Part shown: positions 33,845 through 50,545 of the stretch, one piece after another
Layout: each line of letters begins with the position of its first letter
Numbering within the stretch: position 1 is the stretch's first letter
Source: Hydnum rufescens UP504
Lineage: Eukaryota > Basidiomycota > Agaricomycetes > Cantharellales > Hydnaceae
Length of the DNA stretch: 64,000 nt
Direction of reading: 5' to 3'
Assembly (NCBI GenBank): GCA_014904985.1
Contig: MU129064.1
Coordinates: 1-64,000, forward strand
Made by a program: the position numbers and the translations under genes
Notes under the pieces: model-generated
Seen by the model: the letters and a program-made list of their open reading frames with translations, nothing else
The model's database searches: none
What the model was told of the DNA's origin: nothing

Positions 33845-35699
33845 TTAATCAGGCTGTATTTTGTCGTCGTTGGCGCTCCGCACATTCAACGCGTCTCGGT
33901 GGTTGGAATGTCGAGAGAATCGCGAGCAGCACCACCGATTCATGCCTACATCCCTGAGATGAAGTAACATTGACGAGAGTGGTATATATAATCAGGGGGC
34001 ATACATACCAAGACCAGTCAAGGGACAATCCGGATCTCCAACACTTCCCAGTGAATGTCAACGTCACGTTCCAATTGCACGCGGACATATCGAAATAATT
34101 GACTTGGATGTCCGACGGACGAGCACACGAGAAAAGAAGTCGAGCCTTTGTTGGAGTCATGACAGGAGAAGCTGGCTAACGGATCGACCTAAACTGACCC
34201 TCGATTGGGGCAATTAATATATGTCGAATAGAGCTTGCTTACCCAATTTATTCCGTCCAAGGAAATTCGTATCGCTGTCCACTGCAGGAAGTCTCGAGCC
34301 GAAGGAAGTAGAAGGATCTGGAGTATGCCAGGGCTGAGCCGAGTCCGAGGTCGCAGCATGTCGTAAGTAATATAATCTCCTTTTTGACCGGCTGAGATGC
34401 AGCCCCTATGTGAGACGCACGAAGCATAATACCTGAGAGTTTGTTGGTTCACTCGCCTTTGGGACTTCTGAAGCTTGTCTCGTAGTCACCGTCAACTAGG
34501 GCCGAGAGCGAATGCCTGACGTATCTTTCGATCCCTTCGCTTCCCAATACGGCACTGTGATACAGGAAGGTCTCCCTAAAATTCAGGCGTCGAGCATCCT
34601 CTTCGCTCATGTTGTGGGGCGGGGTGCCATTAGGGAGCAGGAGAATATTCGTCTCCACGACACAGGAGTCTCGTAGGCAAGGTGCACGCGTGATAATCGA
34701 TGAGGACCGTAGCGAAAGCGACCTGTCTGTGTATGGCCCGAAGGTGCGGAGATTAGGCTCGTCAAGGACAGTGATTAACCGGTCTAACGCTTTTTGCTGG
34801 ACATACGGGCAATCGGGATGGGCATATGGTTAAATTTTGTAGGTATGAACGTACCGCAAACAGCCAATTTCGATGGTCGCCTTCAGTGCCAACCGTAAAG
34901 GCGTCGTTGTGATGAAGGGGTTCTCCTTGATCGATCCAAATCGTTGAGATACGATTTCCAAGCACAGAGAAGTAATTATCCGCCATATGACGCTCGTCCA
35001 TCTTCATGTCTAGGAGGGGATGGTGGAGGAGTGTAAGGAAAGACCGAACGTGGGATCGGGCGACGATGGTTCCATACCCTAACCAGGCGAATGAGGTATG
35101 AATCCGCGAGGTAGAGATGGAGAGAAGAGCGGTGCTTAGGTGAGCATCGGGTGCAAGAAGATGTATCGGTTGCTCGGAATTCGTTGCTTCTTGAAGGTAA
35201 AGATAAAGAGCTTGTATCACCGGAGCTCGGACCAAATAGTCGTCGTCCTGCCCCAAAGATTAGCATTACAGAGACTAGTCATTATCAGGCGAGTGACCTG
35301 GATAAAACAATGCCTTGTATACGAGGAAGCACAGGCAATATATCGGGCAAGGAATAGCACATTCTGTGGGGAGTTGTGTATCCAAATCTTTTGCTCTGGA
35401 CATCCAGTCGAGGCGAAATCCTGAGCAAGGGTAGGTAATTGGGGGGAAAAAATGGCATGAAAATCACACACGCGGAAGTGGAGCTGGAGGCTCGGATTGT
35501 TATTCCAGATCCTGATCTGAGCGATAGTGTCCAGTTTGCACAGCTCAGCCACGATGCGAACATTATTATCTAGACGTTTCCAATTCAACAACACAGCAGT
35601 GATACCCGGAACACCCAGCGCCTGTTGAGTGTATATTGTCCAGAAATAAAGCCCAATCGGGAGGACGATTGCTGCAAGGATCAAAAGTCTACTCTCCAT
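33845..35699 (-). CDS. Type II membrane glycosyltransferase-like protein
   Basis: The start MESRLLILAAIVLPIGLYFW gives one N-terminal membrane anchor with a short cytosolic tail, typical of Golgi enzymes. Downstream come HNSPQNVLFLARYI, an aspartate triplet DDDYLVRAPVIQALYLYL right after an intron, then IHTSFAWLGYGTIVARS, ADNYFSVLGNRISTIWIDQG and FTVGTEGDHRNW. The DDD cluster could hold a metal and nucleotide-sugar. Several short exons add a C-terminal beta-rich segment (FDMSACNWNVTLTF) and the end NDDKIQPD. The layout resembles uncharacterised fungal proteins I have seen, but no donor or acceptor can be named and glycosyltransferase activity is inferred. Confidence 0.6.
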
Positions 35700-35851
35700 T
35701 GTTGACAGCCACGGGATCCTGCTTAGGTAATCTAGTGGCAATGGAATTCAATAGGGGCACCTAACCTCCTGCATCTTGCTTTGGTTCTGCTACCGCTGCG
35801 GTTTTTGTCGCGTTTTATGAAACCCTAAGAGCGGGGTCGCGTATCGTGACA

Positions 35852-38204
35852 TGTCTTCCACTCGATCCTCGTCATCCTCCAATCATATGATTATGAAAAG
35901 TGATAGTCCCCGGGATCGTATCGAAGTGCGTACAGCTGTATTCCCATCCATAACGGAAGATGCTTCAGAAGACGATGAAGAAACTTGTGAGTGAGGCATT
36001 ACTTTGGTCGCCTGAGTGCCCTTACCGTGTACAATAGATCCATTTCCTAGAAATGACCGCGATCCTGAAATTGAAGAGGGGCACAAATCTGAAGAGACAC
36101 ACAAAATTCGCGAGCGCCTTACCTCCATTGCGCGTATGATTCTTTCTGGTGGAAGTGATGGTGACGACGATCGTCGTCCCAGCGCTGGGAAGTCCGAAGA
36201 CGATAAAGATGCACCCCCTTTTATAAGCCCCTCAGAAGCATCGGAAGCGCGTATAATGGTTTTTAAGGATCGTTCTGAGCGACGGAAAGCACACTCTGCC
36301 TCTCCAGAAAAGATGGACGCGCTCGGCCTCTCAACATCTCCCGCCCATACGCCTAAGTCCCATTCCCCACCTCCACACCGCTTTCATGCAACATTTTCGG
36401 ACCATAGCATCCCTTTATCCAGCAATAATAAACGATCTGCCGCTAGTACTCCGAAGCGTGTCTCGTTTGACTCCCCTCGTCCTGCAGTTTCACCCCCACT
36501 TCCAATTCTTTCGTCTAATGGTGCTGTCTCCCTGCAGTGCACTCGGTCGCATCGCATCACTAATGTTTTGTCTGTGTATAGAACCCCTTAAGAGTGATCC
36601 CCCTTCTCCCATACTGGCTCCAGCCGTGAACCCCAACGCTAATAATAACCATGCCAACTCACGTTCGGGTTCTCGCACCCGGAGTATGTCACCATTCCAT
36701 CTCTGGCCCCTTCGCCGTTCCCGATCTCGTGAAGATCCTTTCATACCTCTGGATCCTTACACTTATGCCTCGCTAACTTCTTCCTCCGAAATCGACTCCT
36801 GCTCTCGGCTTGCTGACCTCCTCCTTTTCTATCCACTTGAATGGGCGAAACAACTCTACCTTATCTTACTGCTCCAGCTTCCTTCTATTTATTTCTCAAG
36901 GGTCGGGAGGGTCTTCGAGTATGCAGAGCTGACCAAGTCAGAATTACAGAGAATGATCGAGCTTGGTGGGTCTACATTTTTAAGGGACAGGGATTGGAGC
37001 CCCACCAATGTCCCGCCTTCCCTGAGTCGTGGGTTCTCGCCTATGTTTCTGTTTAAGGGAATCCTGATGGAATTCTTGTGTTCAGGCTTCAAAGTGGCTT
37101 GGGAAGAGCTGGTCGACACACTCCTGAAAGAATGGAAAACGCTTAACGTCCTTTCAGCGCTCCTACTCTCGTGCGTGTATGTTATTTCGTGGCTTCCAAA
37201 ATTCTTCCTCTCTCACAGCGCTCTACATTACCATCTTCCTCCTGCGCCACCCCACCCCTTGATTTTGAAACTGTCCCACGCCTCTTTTCCTTTCCTTGAC
37301 TGCTCCATATATATGAATTATACGTTCTTTTAGCGCGATCCTGACAATATTCCAAACTAACGGATCGAATCAACCGGTAACGCGCATGGCAGCGCTCATT
37401 TCCCTTACATGCGCCTTGTGGAGTCTTGTCTTTGGGTGTCTATTCATTTTGAGGTGGGCTTCATTTCCCCAGGAGCCTGATTTAGTAAGTTCATACATGA
37501 TTTAATGACACCCTAGATTCCAAACAATGCGCGCGATGAGAAAAGCCTGCAGATGGGCAGAGGCAGCCGAACAAACCACAACATCGATAGGGTGGAACGT
37601 CTGGGTTTTTCTCTCTCTCCCCGCAGTCTTCCTCAGCTGGTCACTCATCGCGTTTGTCATTTCCATCCTGGCATACACTTGGACGACGGGCACTGCCACA
37701 CTCCCAGCCGTAATCGGAAATGATGTTGCTGTGTGGCCAAGGTTGGGCATCACATGCGTATTCGTGCTGGGATTGGTGTACTTGGTCCTCGTGGTCAGAA
37801 CATTCCGATCGTACGCAGAGCCTGGGGAACGAGCAGAGGCATTGAAGGCCGTTTCAGGCGGGGGGAGAGGGAGGATTGAGCAGGGGGCGTGGATCAGTAG
37901 TCCTCGCCTTGGTGGGATTCTTGACTCATTGGATGCGGATTTGGAGAGGGGCCTTGGGCCCGTGAAGGGTGGTGACGGGACACGATCACTCTCGTCTTCT
38001 CCCCCTCCAATTGGACGTGCTGATGCTGCTGCAGATGTGGGAACGACGGTCATAGGGGACGTTATGGAGGGTGGTGGCAGCGGTTCTAATACACCGGCAA
38101 GAGTGGTTTACGACAGGGGTCGACTTCCGCGGAATTCCGTTCGTGGCCCGGGGCAGCAAGCAAAGGGAGTTAGTATTTCTCGCAGACCCAGTTTTTCCGT
38201 GTAA
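35852..38204 (+). CDS. Large basidiomycete-type membrane protein with a disordered N-terminus
   Basis: Five or more exons. The N-terminal half is Ser/Pro/Arg-rich and disordered, with many possible phosphorylation sites (for example TPKRVSFDSP and RSMSPFHLWPLRRSRSRED). The C-terminal half has hydrophobic helices: VLSALLLS-AILTIFQ, AALISLTCALWSLVFGCLFIL, VWVFLSLPAVFLSWSLIAFV and LGITCVFVLGLVYLVLVV, followed by a Gly/Ser/Arg-rich cytosolic tail ending RRPSFSV. The junction near 37170-37333 restores a helix across an intron. It resembles a conserved fungal membrane protein family without known function; I cannot name it. Confidence 0.65.
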
Positions 38205-38392
38205 TGACCCGCACGCTGTTATTGTACAAGAATGTATAGTGTAGATATTAAGGCCTGTCCTATAATACGTTGATGTGTGTATGATGCCAATTATTAGGCG
38301 CTGAAGCACCTCAGAATATACAGGGATATATAGATAAGGGTTGGCGAAAACCCTCCGAGACGAGTGAGGTCAGAAAGTCAGTGTGCAGACAA

Positions 38393-42485
<4,093 letters not shown>

Positions 42486-42574
42486 CGTTTTCTGCCTTTT
42501 CCTTGGCGTACATAGTTTGCTCTTGTTACCCTAATCAATTCAATTCAGTCATTCAGGCAAACTCCGCGTCAGTT
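42486..42574. promoter_or_regulatory. Very short divergent promoter region, MSH2 / M28 peptidase
   Basis: About 89 bp between the probable start codons; transcription start sites must overlap or lie within the neighbouring 5' region. Confidence 0.4.
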
Positions 42575-44433
42575 ATGGGCGTCTTCCCTGCTTTCGGGTT
42601 GATCTTGAGTTTCTTACTGTTTGCTGTGTCTGCCGAAGAGGATGTTATCTTAATTACCCCTCCTGCGGGAGAAGTGATTCCTCCATGTATAGCCGATGGA
42701 TATTTGGGTTCATACGGGAGACCATTGCAGCAGGTATTCGTTTTACCTCTCGAGTGTGCCCTAGGATCCAGAGGATTTTTGGATTTCTTGAATGATTCGA
42801 AAGACTTTGTCCCATTCTCGCCTTCCGAAGGTGAACGGACATTGGTCTGGCTCCAAGAAGCTGGCGTGGACGATATCGTTCGCGGTACCGCTGATTCCTT
42901 CGATGCTCGGCTCGACCGAGCCCTGAAATATGCCACGACGGAACTCGCGTATCTTATCCGTAATGGAGAGGACGGCTTCTTGGACCGGCAGATAGTGTTC
43001 GGGCCTAGGGGTCGTGGGACTCTGGAGTCGAAGCCTGGCCTGGAAGTCCTTCATCGTTCGCCATCATCTGCCCTCATCTCTGTCGACTCCCTGCACCTAT
43101 CGCACCTCGATATCATCCTCCCACCTTTTATCGTGCCAATTGCTCTGCCGTCCAAACCTCAACCCCTTGTCCCAGTCCCTGCAATCGCTATTAAACGAAT
43201 ATATGCCCTGCTCAAGAGTCTTCGTTTCAATCCCGAGATAGCTTCCATCTTATCCACTTTCTCGCTTCCATCTATGGAATCAGATATTCGACACCTAACT
43301 GGTGAAGATGGCCTTGGCATTCTTTCGCGACACAGCTTTTCCAAAGGTGCCCGGGTGGCTGCCGATTGGATCCAAAGTAAATTCGAAGAGACGGGGGCTC
43401 TATGCCGTCAGTCACCATTCCTTTCCGGCTACGCTCCAAATGTCATCTGGTATAATTCATTGTTTCTCGGAGGTGTATTCATTTTATGACAATCAACTAC
43501 CGCTTAGCCGATACGCAGGAACAAGTAATACCACTGCTTTGGTTCTCCTTTCTGCACATTATGATTCTCGAGGATCGTTTGGCAGCACCCGCGCACCCGG
43601 CGCCAACGATGATGGCAGTGGAATCACCCATCTTCTCGCTATCGCCCGCGCAATCAAAGAGAATGGTATTCAGTTTAGATCAAACGTGGAGCTTGTCGCT
43701 TTTGCAGGTGAAGAACAAGGTCTCCTGGGGAGCGCTGCCTATGCAAGCGAGTTTCAAATATTCCATGCTCTCTCAAGACGCTACGATTGACTTACGGCGC
43801 TATATCAGGGGAATTGAAAGCGTTGGATGCGAACATCACGCTCATGATACAAGCTGACATGCTTGCCTTCCACTCTCCCTCTGAACCGCTACAAATTGGC
43901 TTCCCTGATCTGTAAGACTCGTCATATCTACTCGTCCAAACCTCCCTGATGGTGTCCCCCTTAGTATCGGTCTTCCGGAGGCAGCATGGCTCGTAGCCAA
44001 CGTGTCCAATATTTACAGCCCAGAGCTTACCATTGGAATTACACCCGTCTGTCCCGGCCGTTTTATATACCGTATCTCCGCTCAAACTCAATCGATCCGG
44101 CGTTAGGCTTGCTGTAGTGACCATCAATCTTTCAATAACCAGGGCTTCCCTTCAACGCAAGGTATGTGTGCTCTCGGTATATTACGCCACTAATGCCTTA
44201 AGTGTCGTAGTTTTCGAGCGTGCAGGCCCAATCCTAGATCCAATGTACCACAACTCTGGTGAATTCACTCGCGTTGCTGTCTTCAATCAATCCGATTCTC
44301 ATACTACCTCTTGAACCCAGGTGATGTCAGTGATCGTGTAGGCTACGACCTACAACAAGTGCGCTCTATCGCCAAAGCGACCGTGCGTCACATCCTTTGT
44401 AACTCGTCATCTCTCGAACGCGCTTATCAATGA
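42575..44433 (+). CDS. Secreted or vacuolar M28 family zinc metallopeptidase
   Basis: Aminopeptidase-type enzyme with two co-catalytic zinc ions. The N-terminus MGVFPAFGLILSFLLFAVSA is a signal peptide, followed by an unusually long pre-domain of about 260 residues. The peptidase domain has the zinc ligands and catalytic acid in order: the histidine of LLSAHYDSRG, the bridging aspartate of APGANDDGSG, the glutamates of FAGEEQGLLGS, the aspartate of IQADMLAF, and the final histidine of DPMYHNSGD. A CCSDHQSFNNQGFPS block precedes the last ligand, as in the family. Around seven exons. The protein likely acts outside the cell or in the vacuole on peptide N-termini. No break seen. Confidence 0.88.
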
Positions 44434-45339
44434 ATTCAAACAGTTCGCGACCGTTTTAGTCGCCGCCGGGTTCGACGGGAAGCGCGACCCGTAGCGCCCA
44501 GCTATAGGGCAGACATTTATCAGGTATCTACAGGGGAGAACAGTAACAAAGTGTAGAAGGTGGATAGCAAAGGGGAGATCGATGATGTAGGAGAAATACA
44601 CTTGTACTGTCACACCCCCTGGAACGCTCCCTATTGCAAACGTGAACAAAAGGAAGACCTCACGGACCCTTCGATAGAAGAGATCTGGGACAGAGATGTA
44701 GCACCGAAGTACTTGTTATGGCACCCGCCTTACTTCAGAGATAAAGCATTGACTGCAAGACTCTGTACACACGTGGTGCGTCTGCTACCGAAAAAGAGGG
44801 GGAAAAAAGACATGTACTCTCTCCAGAGTCTATATAGGGGAATCTGAAGCCCTGGTCCGGTCGCGCGTTCAATTGTTAGGCCAAGAGGGTCGCCCAGATG
44901 AAAATATACAGTACAGTAAAGTTGATCAAACCGCCGGAAAATTCCGAGCCCTTACAAGGAATTCTAGTGAGCGCTAAGAATGGTCCAAATCAGCACTCAA
45001 TGAATCTATCGGGGTTTTGTGAGCAGAAGAGTAGATCCTACTTCGTCTAAGATGGTAAGACAGATCGAGCTTGTGTGAATAAACAGGTGGACGTAGTCTC
45101 ATTATTGTAGAACATATGGCCCTTCACTATTGCCACGGGAATGAATGAAGTGACTCCTCACACAGTTGTTAACACTTTGGATATTCGGTGTCCACAATGC
45201 CCTCAGGTTTCATTTTATAGACGAATTGATCCTAACGATTTTCCTATGGAGAGTGTGTGTGCGTAGACAGAACGTAAATGGTCATATTTCTCGTCCCTCA
45301 CAGGTCGCAGAAACACTAGAGCCTATATCTAACATATTC
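44434..45339. other. Convergent intergenic stretch, no gene recognised
   Basis: 906 bp between the 3' ends of the M28 gene and the uL16m gene. A plus-strand frame at 44560-44847 has no recognisable domain. It holds the 3' UTRs and otherwise nothing I can name. Confidence 0.45.
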
Positions 45340-46131
45340 TTACACGGATTGTTGCGGAGCAGAAGCGTCTTCCGCGGCCGCAATCGATGAAGCATCAGTA
45401 ATGAGGTAAGGCCGTGGTATAAGGAGATTTCCAAGTCTAGGAAGGGCCGCGGGAGTGATGAATTCCGTCCGAAATGGCAGCTTTGCAGCGGCTATTCTCA
45501 AGGCTGAGGCTAATCATGAGCGATGGTTCACAGGGAGACGACGCTATACAAGACTGACCATCTCGAGCGATTTCTTCTCGAAGGCCCCCTCCACCCACCT
45601 CAAAGATGACCCTTCCTGGCCCAGCTCTGTAACCGGTATCCTTGAATAATAGAGCAGTACTCTTAAATATAAGTATTTCGTACCGACATGCCCAGTACTC
45701 AAAAGTGCCTTTTCCTTTGCCCATACGGGTTTCATTCCCCTATAGGTACCCAAAAAGACCATTGATCATGATGAGACGGAGAATACGGGAAGGACAGGTA
45801 CCTTCACGCAGACGGGAATGTCGGGAAACACCCGCATCCATACATTGGCGCCTTTCACCACCTTTAGCTTGCGCTTCAAAGCCGTGTCAGCGCTTTTCAG
45901 CTGCTTAGCGGTAAGCCTAGATGCGTCGTCGCCAACAACACGAAGGCCATACTCTCCGAATTCGAGTGTGGTACCTTTCGTCGATCCACCAAGAGGAAGT
46001 GGGACCCGACCTTTATGGGCTTTTTTGTACTTTGTTTTGCGTGGCGCTAATTCCGTCCGACATCTAGTAGAGGCCGGCAGCTTGCTCGGGACCAGAATTC
46101 TGCTGCGAAATAGGGACCCCAGCAATAGCAT
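45340..46131 (-). CDS. MRPL16: Mitochondrial ribosomal protein uL16m
   Basis: Large-subunit protein of the mitochondrial ribosome, next to the tRNA binding sites. The start [20 protein letters not shown] is short, basic and hydrophobic, as a mitochondrial targeting sequence should be. The L16 fold follows: [59 protein letters not shown] and GRVIFEVGG, then [15 protein letters not shown]. Four exons; the end is [10 protein letters not shown]. An in-frame extension upstream of the chosen start would overlap the PRP3 promoter and lacks family features. Confidence 0.9.
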
Positions 46132-46203
46132 CAAAATCGAAAGTGGCCTATGTACCGGTTTTTGCCGCGGGGCCGTTCCGCAAGCGTCTGCTTTCATTGT
46201 GAA
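46132..46203. promoter_or_regulatory. Very short divergent promoter region, uL16m / PRP3
   Basis: Only 72 bp separate the two start codons. Confidence 0.5.
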
Positions 46204-48677
46204 ATGTCGAAACGAAGCGCGCCCGACGAGGGACCAAATGTGGCCAAGAAACTGAAGAGGTGGGTACATAATATCATCGTGTTGTAAATACTGTCTCATG
46301 CCTTGGGTGCATTAGTGACTCGGTAAGCACTTCTTTGATTTGATTCAAGGTGAATGCCTGCCAACCAAATATCTGACGACCGTGTCTATAACCTGTTTGC
46401 TCCAATCCCATAGGGGGCTTCTGCGATCCCGTCAAGTGCAGATTCAAGCGTAAGCTTTTCTATCCCCTCGAATACAATCAATATGTTTAGTCCTGGTTGA
46501 CAGCTCTCCCATGCGGAACGTATCGCCAAAGCCAAGGCAGAGATCGCTGCGAAAATGGCCTCCTTCGGAATTCGTCAGAGCTTGGGGGGCCCCTCTCCCG
46601 CTTCGTCGTCCATTCCTCCTCCCCCCGCTTCCCTCCCACAGCGCCCCACGACTGCAGGTACACCAGCTGCTGGGCCGTCTCTAAATCTTGCGGACATGGC
46701 GCGTCAGGTTGCCGAAGCTAAACGAAGAGCCGCGGCCAGTCTGGTGCACAAAGCTGTGCAAGATAACCCATATCTGGTGAGCACTTCCAGGCGCTCGCTA
46801 TATTAGGTTTGATTTTTTTTTGACTGTTGACCCCTGCGTAGTCTGTACCCGCGTTGCAAGGAAAGAAAAAAACCATTCACGAAGCTGTCCCCCAAGGCAG
46901 TGGTCTCAAAATGGCTGCACATCCTTTGTTGTTGGACACAACCCCTGTGGTGCCTCAATCTAACAAGGATAGGTATAAACCCATGCAGCCCAAGTTCGCA
47001 TCCATTAAAGTGTGTGCAATTCCGTGTTTTCCATGGAGAGCCCTCTTATCTTTCAGTCTAACAGGCAAACGCGCGTCTTTCTTCCTCATCACCGGCACCT
47101 GTAGCACCTCCTATCAGACTTTCAGCCCCCATCGAGCAGAAAGCCAATCCGTATGCGGCCGCTGCTTCATCGGGTGGCTTGGAGGGGGGCTTTGAGGGCA
47201 CCCCGAAGGAGAAGATGGGCAGGTCTTTCAGGTTCAATCAAAAGGGAAAATACATTCAGCTTGGCGAACAAATGAGACAAGATGTGCCCGATCTTCATTT
47301 CATGGCGCGTTTGATGGTGTCCCTCACAATATGATTTCCCTAGGCCCAACTGGAAGCTCTGAAGCAACGTATTGCCGAAAGAGCTGGGAAAGCTGGTTTA
47401 GACAGCGAGTTTGAGGTCTTGGAGAAAAATATTCGAGTATGTTTTGCTTCAGAGAATTGGAATTATTCTCCACTTACTCCGGATCCAATGTATAGCGCGA
47501 CCCACCTCCCACGGTAGAATGGTGGGACGCGTCTCTCCTTCCAAACAAGACTTACGATGATCTCGATCTGGGCTTCGAAAATTTGAAAATTCGAACCGCT
47601 GACTCGCCTATCAGCGAGTTCGTGCAGCATCCCATCCCAATCCCAGCCCCGTGGGATGAGAATGCAGTACCCCTTAAGCCCCTTAAACTTACCAAGAAGG
47701 TCAACACTCCAGTGTTTCTTCATTGTTTAGTTTTCACTCGTTGACATAACGTTGAACGGATAGGAAATGAAAAAGATCCGGAAAAATAGGCGAAAAGCTG
47801 AACAGCAGGACAAACAGGACAGAGTCCGAATGGGTCTTATTCCTCCCGATCCCCCCAAAGGTTCGTTCTTCTGACGCCTTCAAATCGGCATTCGGATACT
47901 TTCACTGACAGAATTACAGTGCGGCTCGCCAACCTGATGAAAGTACTGACCTCGGATGCCGTGCAAGATCCCACTAAAGTTGAAGCACGTGTGCGCCGTG
48001 AGGTCGCGATGCGGAAGTTGACCCATGACCGCATGAATGACGAACGAAAGCTCACGGATGAGCAAAGGCGAGAAAAGATCGAGAACAAGAAGGTTGAAGA
48101 GGAAAAGAAGGGGCTTCACGGTGCCGTTTACAAGTATGTCCATCGAATACACTATTTCTGGCCTTAAATCTGACTCCTGGAATTCCGTAGAGTGAAAACG
48201 CTCAAAGATCCCTCCCATCGATTTAAAGTGCGGAAGAACGCCGAACAGCTGGGTCTCTCGGGCATCACCATTTTCAATCCCAACTTCAGCTTGGTCGTGG
48301 CCGAGGGTTCTGCCAAGGCAATTCGGCAGTACAACCGCCTTATGACGGCCCGCATTGCGTGGACTCAAGCTGCGCAAGCCCGTCAGTCTAACGAAGAGGA
48401 TGACGCCGAGAACGAGAACGGGGAGGCTGATGTTGAAGACGATGTCGCTTCTATGGCCCCGGATGCGAAAGCCGTGGTGGCCGACTCTGAAGACGTAGTC
48501 TCCCTGGCTGATAATCGGTGCGACAAGATCTGGGAGGGCCCGCTCCGCGACAGGGCTTTCAAGGCTTTCAAAGCTAGGAACTGTCCCACGGACACTATGG
48601 CGAAGGAAGCCCTTGGTGCAAAGTGGGTTGGACAGTGGGACTTGGCGAAATTGTTCGTGCCAGAGGAAGAACTGTAG
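46204..48677 (+). CDS. PRP3: Prp3, U4/U6 snRNP splicing factor
   Basis: Binds U4/U6 snRNA in the tri-snRNP and is needed for spliceosome assembly. The first exon MSKRSAPDEGPNVAKKLKR is followed by HAERIAKAKAEIAAKMASFG and a Pro-rich linker. The conserved PRP3 core then reads NPYL, PKEKMGRSFRFNQKGKYI, PPTVEWWDASLLPNKTYDDL, LTKKEMKKIRKNRRKAEQQ, MGLIPPDPPKVRLANLMKVL and KDPSHRFKVRKNAEQLGLSG. The C-terminal ferredoxin-like domain (DUF1115) follows: LVVAEGSAKAIRQYNRLMTA, then NRCDKIWEGPLRDRAFKAFK, ending LFVPEEEL. About nine exons, no break. It converges with the KH-domain gene. Confidence 0.93.
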
Positions 48678-48869
48678 TCCCTTTATCGATCATGGATCCA
48701 GTATAAACATTACGTACTTATCATACTCTTGATCCTAAGCGAGAACAACAAAAAATGACATAGGCGAATGAAATACAATCGGCGAACTAAACGGCGGAAT
48801 CTGAGCCTCGTTGAGAATCGAAAATCCCAGAAAACAGCCAGGGGCTACTTGGGAGGGAGAGGGCACACA

Positions 48870-50545
48870 TCAAATACCCGTGTTGTGCACACCTGTCGTG
48901 CTCACTTGCATACAATCAAGGAGCTGGAGGCGGAGGCGGAGGAGGCTCAGACGAGGGCGGGGGAGGGCAGCTCCATTCGCCCCATGCGCGGGAGTTGCAG
49001 CAGCAGCTCCAGTATACCCCTGCGATGCGTAGTATGCAGCGTATTGCTCTTGCTGTTGTGCTTGCCACTGCTTGAATGCCTCCGAGTTCACATCATATCC
49101 ATAGGCCGCCCTAAGAAACGACACGTAAATAACCGACACCGAATCCTGAAATAAATGCACAAAACATACCAATAGGCCGCATAACTTTCCGCGGTAGCTG
49201 CTGGTTGTCCTTGCCCAGGGGCTGCAGGGTTGTATCCGGTAGGTGCCCCGGGTGCCGGAGGAGCCCCGCCTTCTTCAGGAGGAGGTGGTGGTGGAGCATC
49301 ACTTGGGGGCGGGGGTGGAGGTGCGTCAGAAGGAGGGGGAGGTGCATAACCCTGAATATATTATGATGTTGGGTATCAGCGGCGGAGATAAAAAGGGTCA
49401 CAACGTACGTTGTAAGCACTGTAAGCAGCATATTGTGCCTGAGCCTGCTGTAGCTCGAGCTGTTGAAGATTTTGAAGGGCCTTCGCTTTCGCATGCTCGG
49501 CACGGACAACTTCCAACAGATCTTCTGTTAAAGCTTTTGCCCGGGTAATCTGGGCCTCGTCGGGACCTCTATAAAGACATTTAAAGCCAAAGCCCGACGG
49601 AGAAAGATATATCGAGACCCACGTTATGTGGATGTGCATTGGTTCATCTGCCTCACGATTAGTCTCCGAATCGAAAAACCCAGATCCGAGGCCTTTGATT
49701 TGAACTCTTGTCCCAGTTTCATTTTGTATGTATTTGACAAAAACGCCCTGAGAGATAGTTAGTTCGGAAGGGAATGACACTGTCGAATACGTGCTCACCT
49801 GGGGTCCCACTACCTTGGCGCGAACATTGAAGAGACGAATACTTTCGAGGCCTACTTCAATTTTCTCCTCTGGCCATTTTCGCTGGGGAACGTGGGGAAG
49901 ATCAGAGAGGGGCTTTTGGGCTCAACTTAAAAACATACTCGTTCTCTCGGCCTGTCATCTTTTCGACGATCTTCCACTAGAGATCCCAAGTCTACAGCAA
50001 TCAGTTCTTCCACCTTCGCTATGGCGGCCTTCAGGACCTCCTCCGAGTTGGCGGAAATGTGCAGATAAAGAGGAGGATCCTTTTCTGTGGCTTTCGACTT
50101 GTCAGGATGCCATACACCTTTTGTTGTCACTGAGGCACCGGTTTCTTGGTGGATCTAGAAACATCATTGTACATATGCCGGGAATTGTTTGAAGCACGAT
50201 GTCGACTGACTTGCTGCTGAGTTGCCCCCTTGGTCAACATGTAGCGATTTCGTACGTCGTTGATTTCGATGTCATGGGTAAACTCCGCGTCATGCGGGTC
50301 TTTCCCATCTATTCTTGACGAGGATGCCGGAACAGCAAATTGGGCCGCAATTTTTGCAGCGATGGCAGCCTACCACCACCGGATTCATACGTGAGTTCGG
50401 AGCGACCATAATTCCCAAGGACTCGACATACTGCAGCCGCGGCAGCCTCGCTGGCACTTTTGTTGCTGTCCTCGAGCTTTTGAGCCTTGATTGCGTCGTC
50501 ATCGCCGGGTTGGTCCCATTTTCGTTTGCGCTCAGGTGCGTTCAT
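48870..50545 (-). CDS. KH-domain RNA-binding protein (KHDC4/BLOM7-like)
   Basis: Start MNAPERKRKWDQPGDDDAIK resembles animal KHDC4, a splicing-associated RNA-binding protein. Then AAAIAAKIAAQF, a first KH-like segment (INDVRNRYMLTKGATQQQ, GASVTTKGVW, YLHISANSEE), and a second KH domain (VFVKYIQNETGTRVQIKGLG, ADEPMHIHIT, GPDEAQITRAKALTEDLLEV). Gln/Ala- and Pro-rich tails follow with SEAFKQWQAQQQEQYAAYYA. The exact C-terminus is uncertain: one frame runs to 48870, another reads a run of prolines and stops at 48916. About seven exons. It is nuclear by homology and divergent from RPN1 with a 70-bp gap. Confidence 0.8.

Noticed and set aside
43990..44110. In-frame stop near the M28 CCSDHQSF block
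   Set aside because: An intron from GTCTGT to the GTTAG acceptor removes it and keeps the frame (ITP to ACCSDHQSF).
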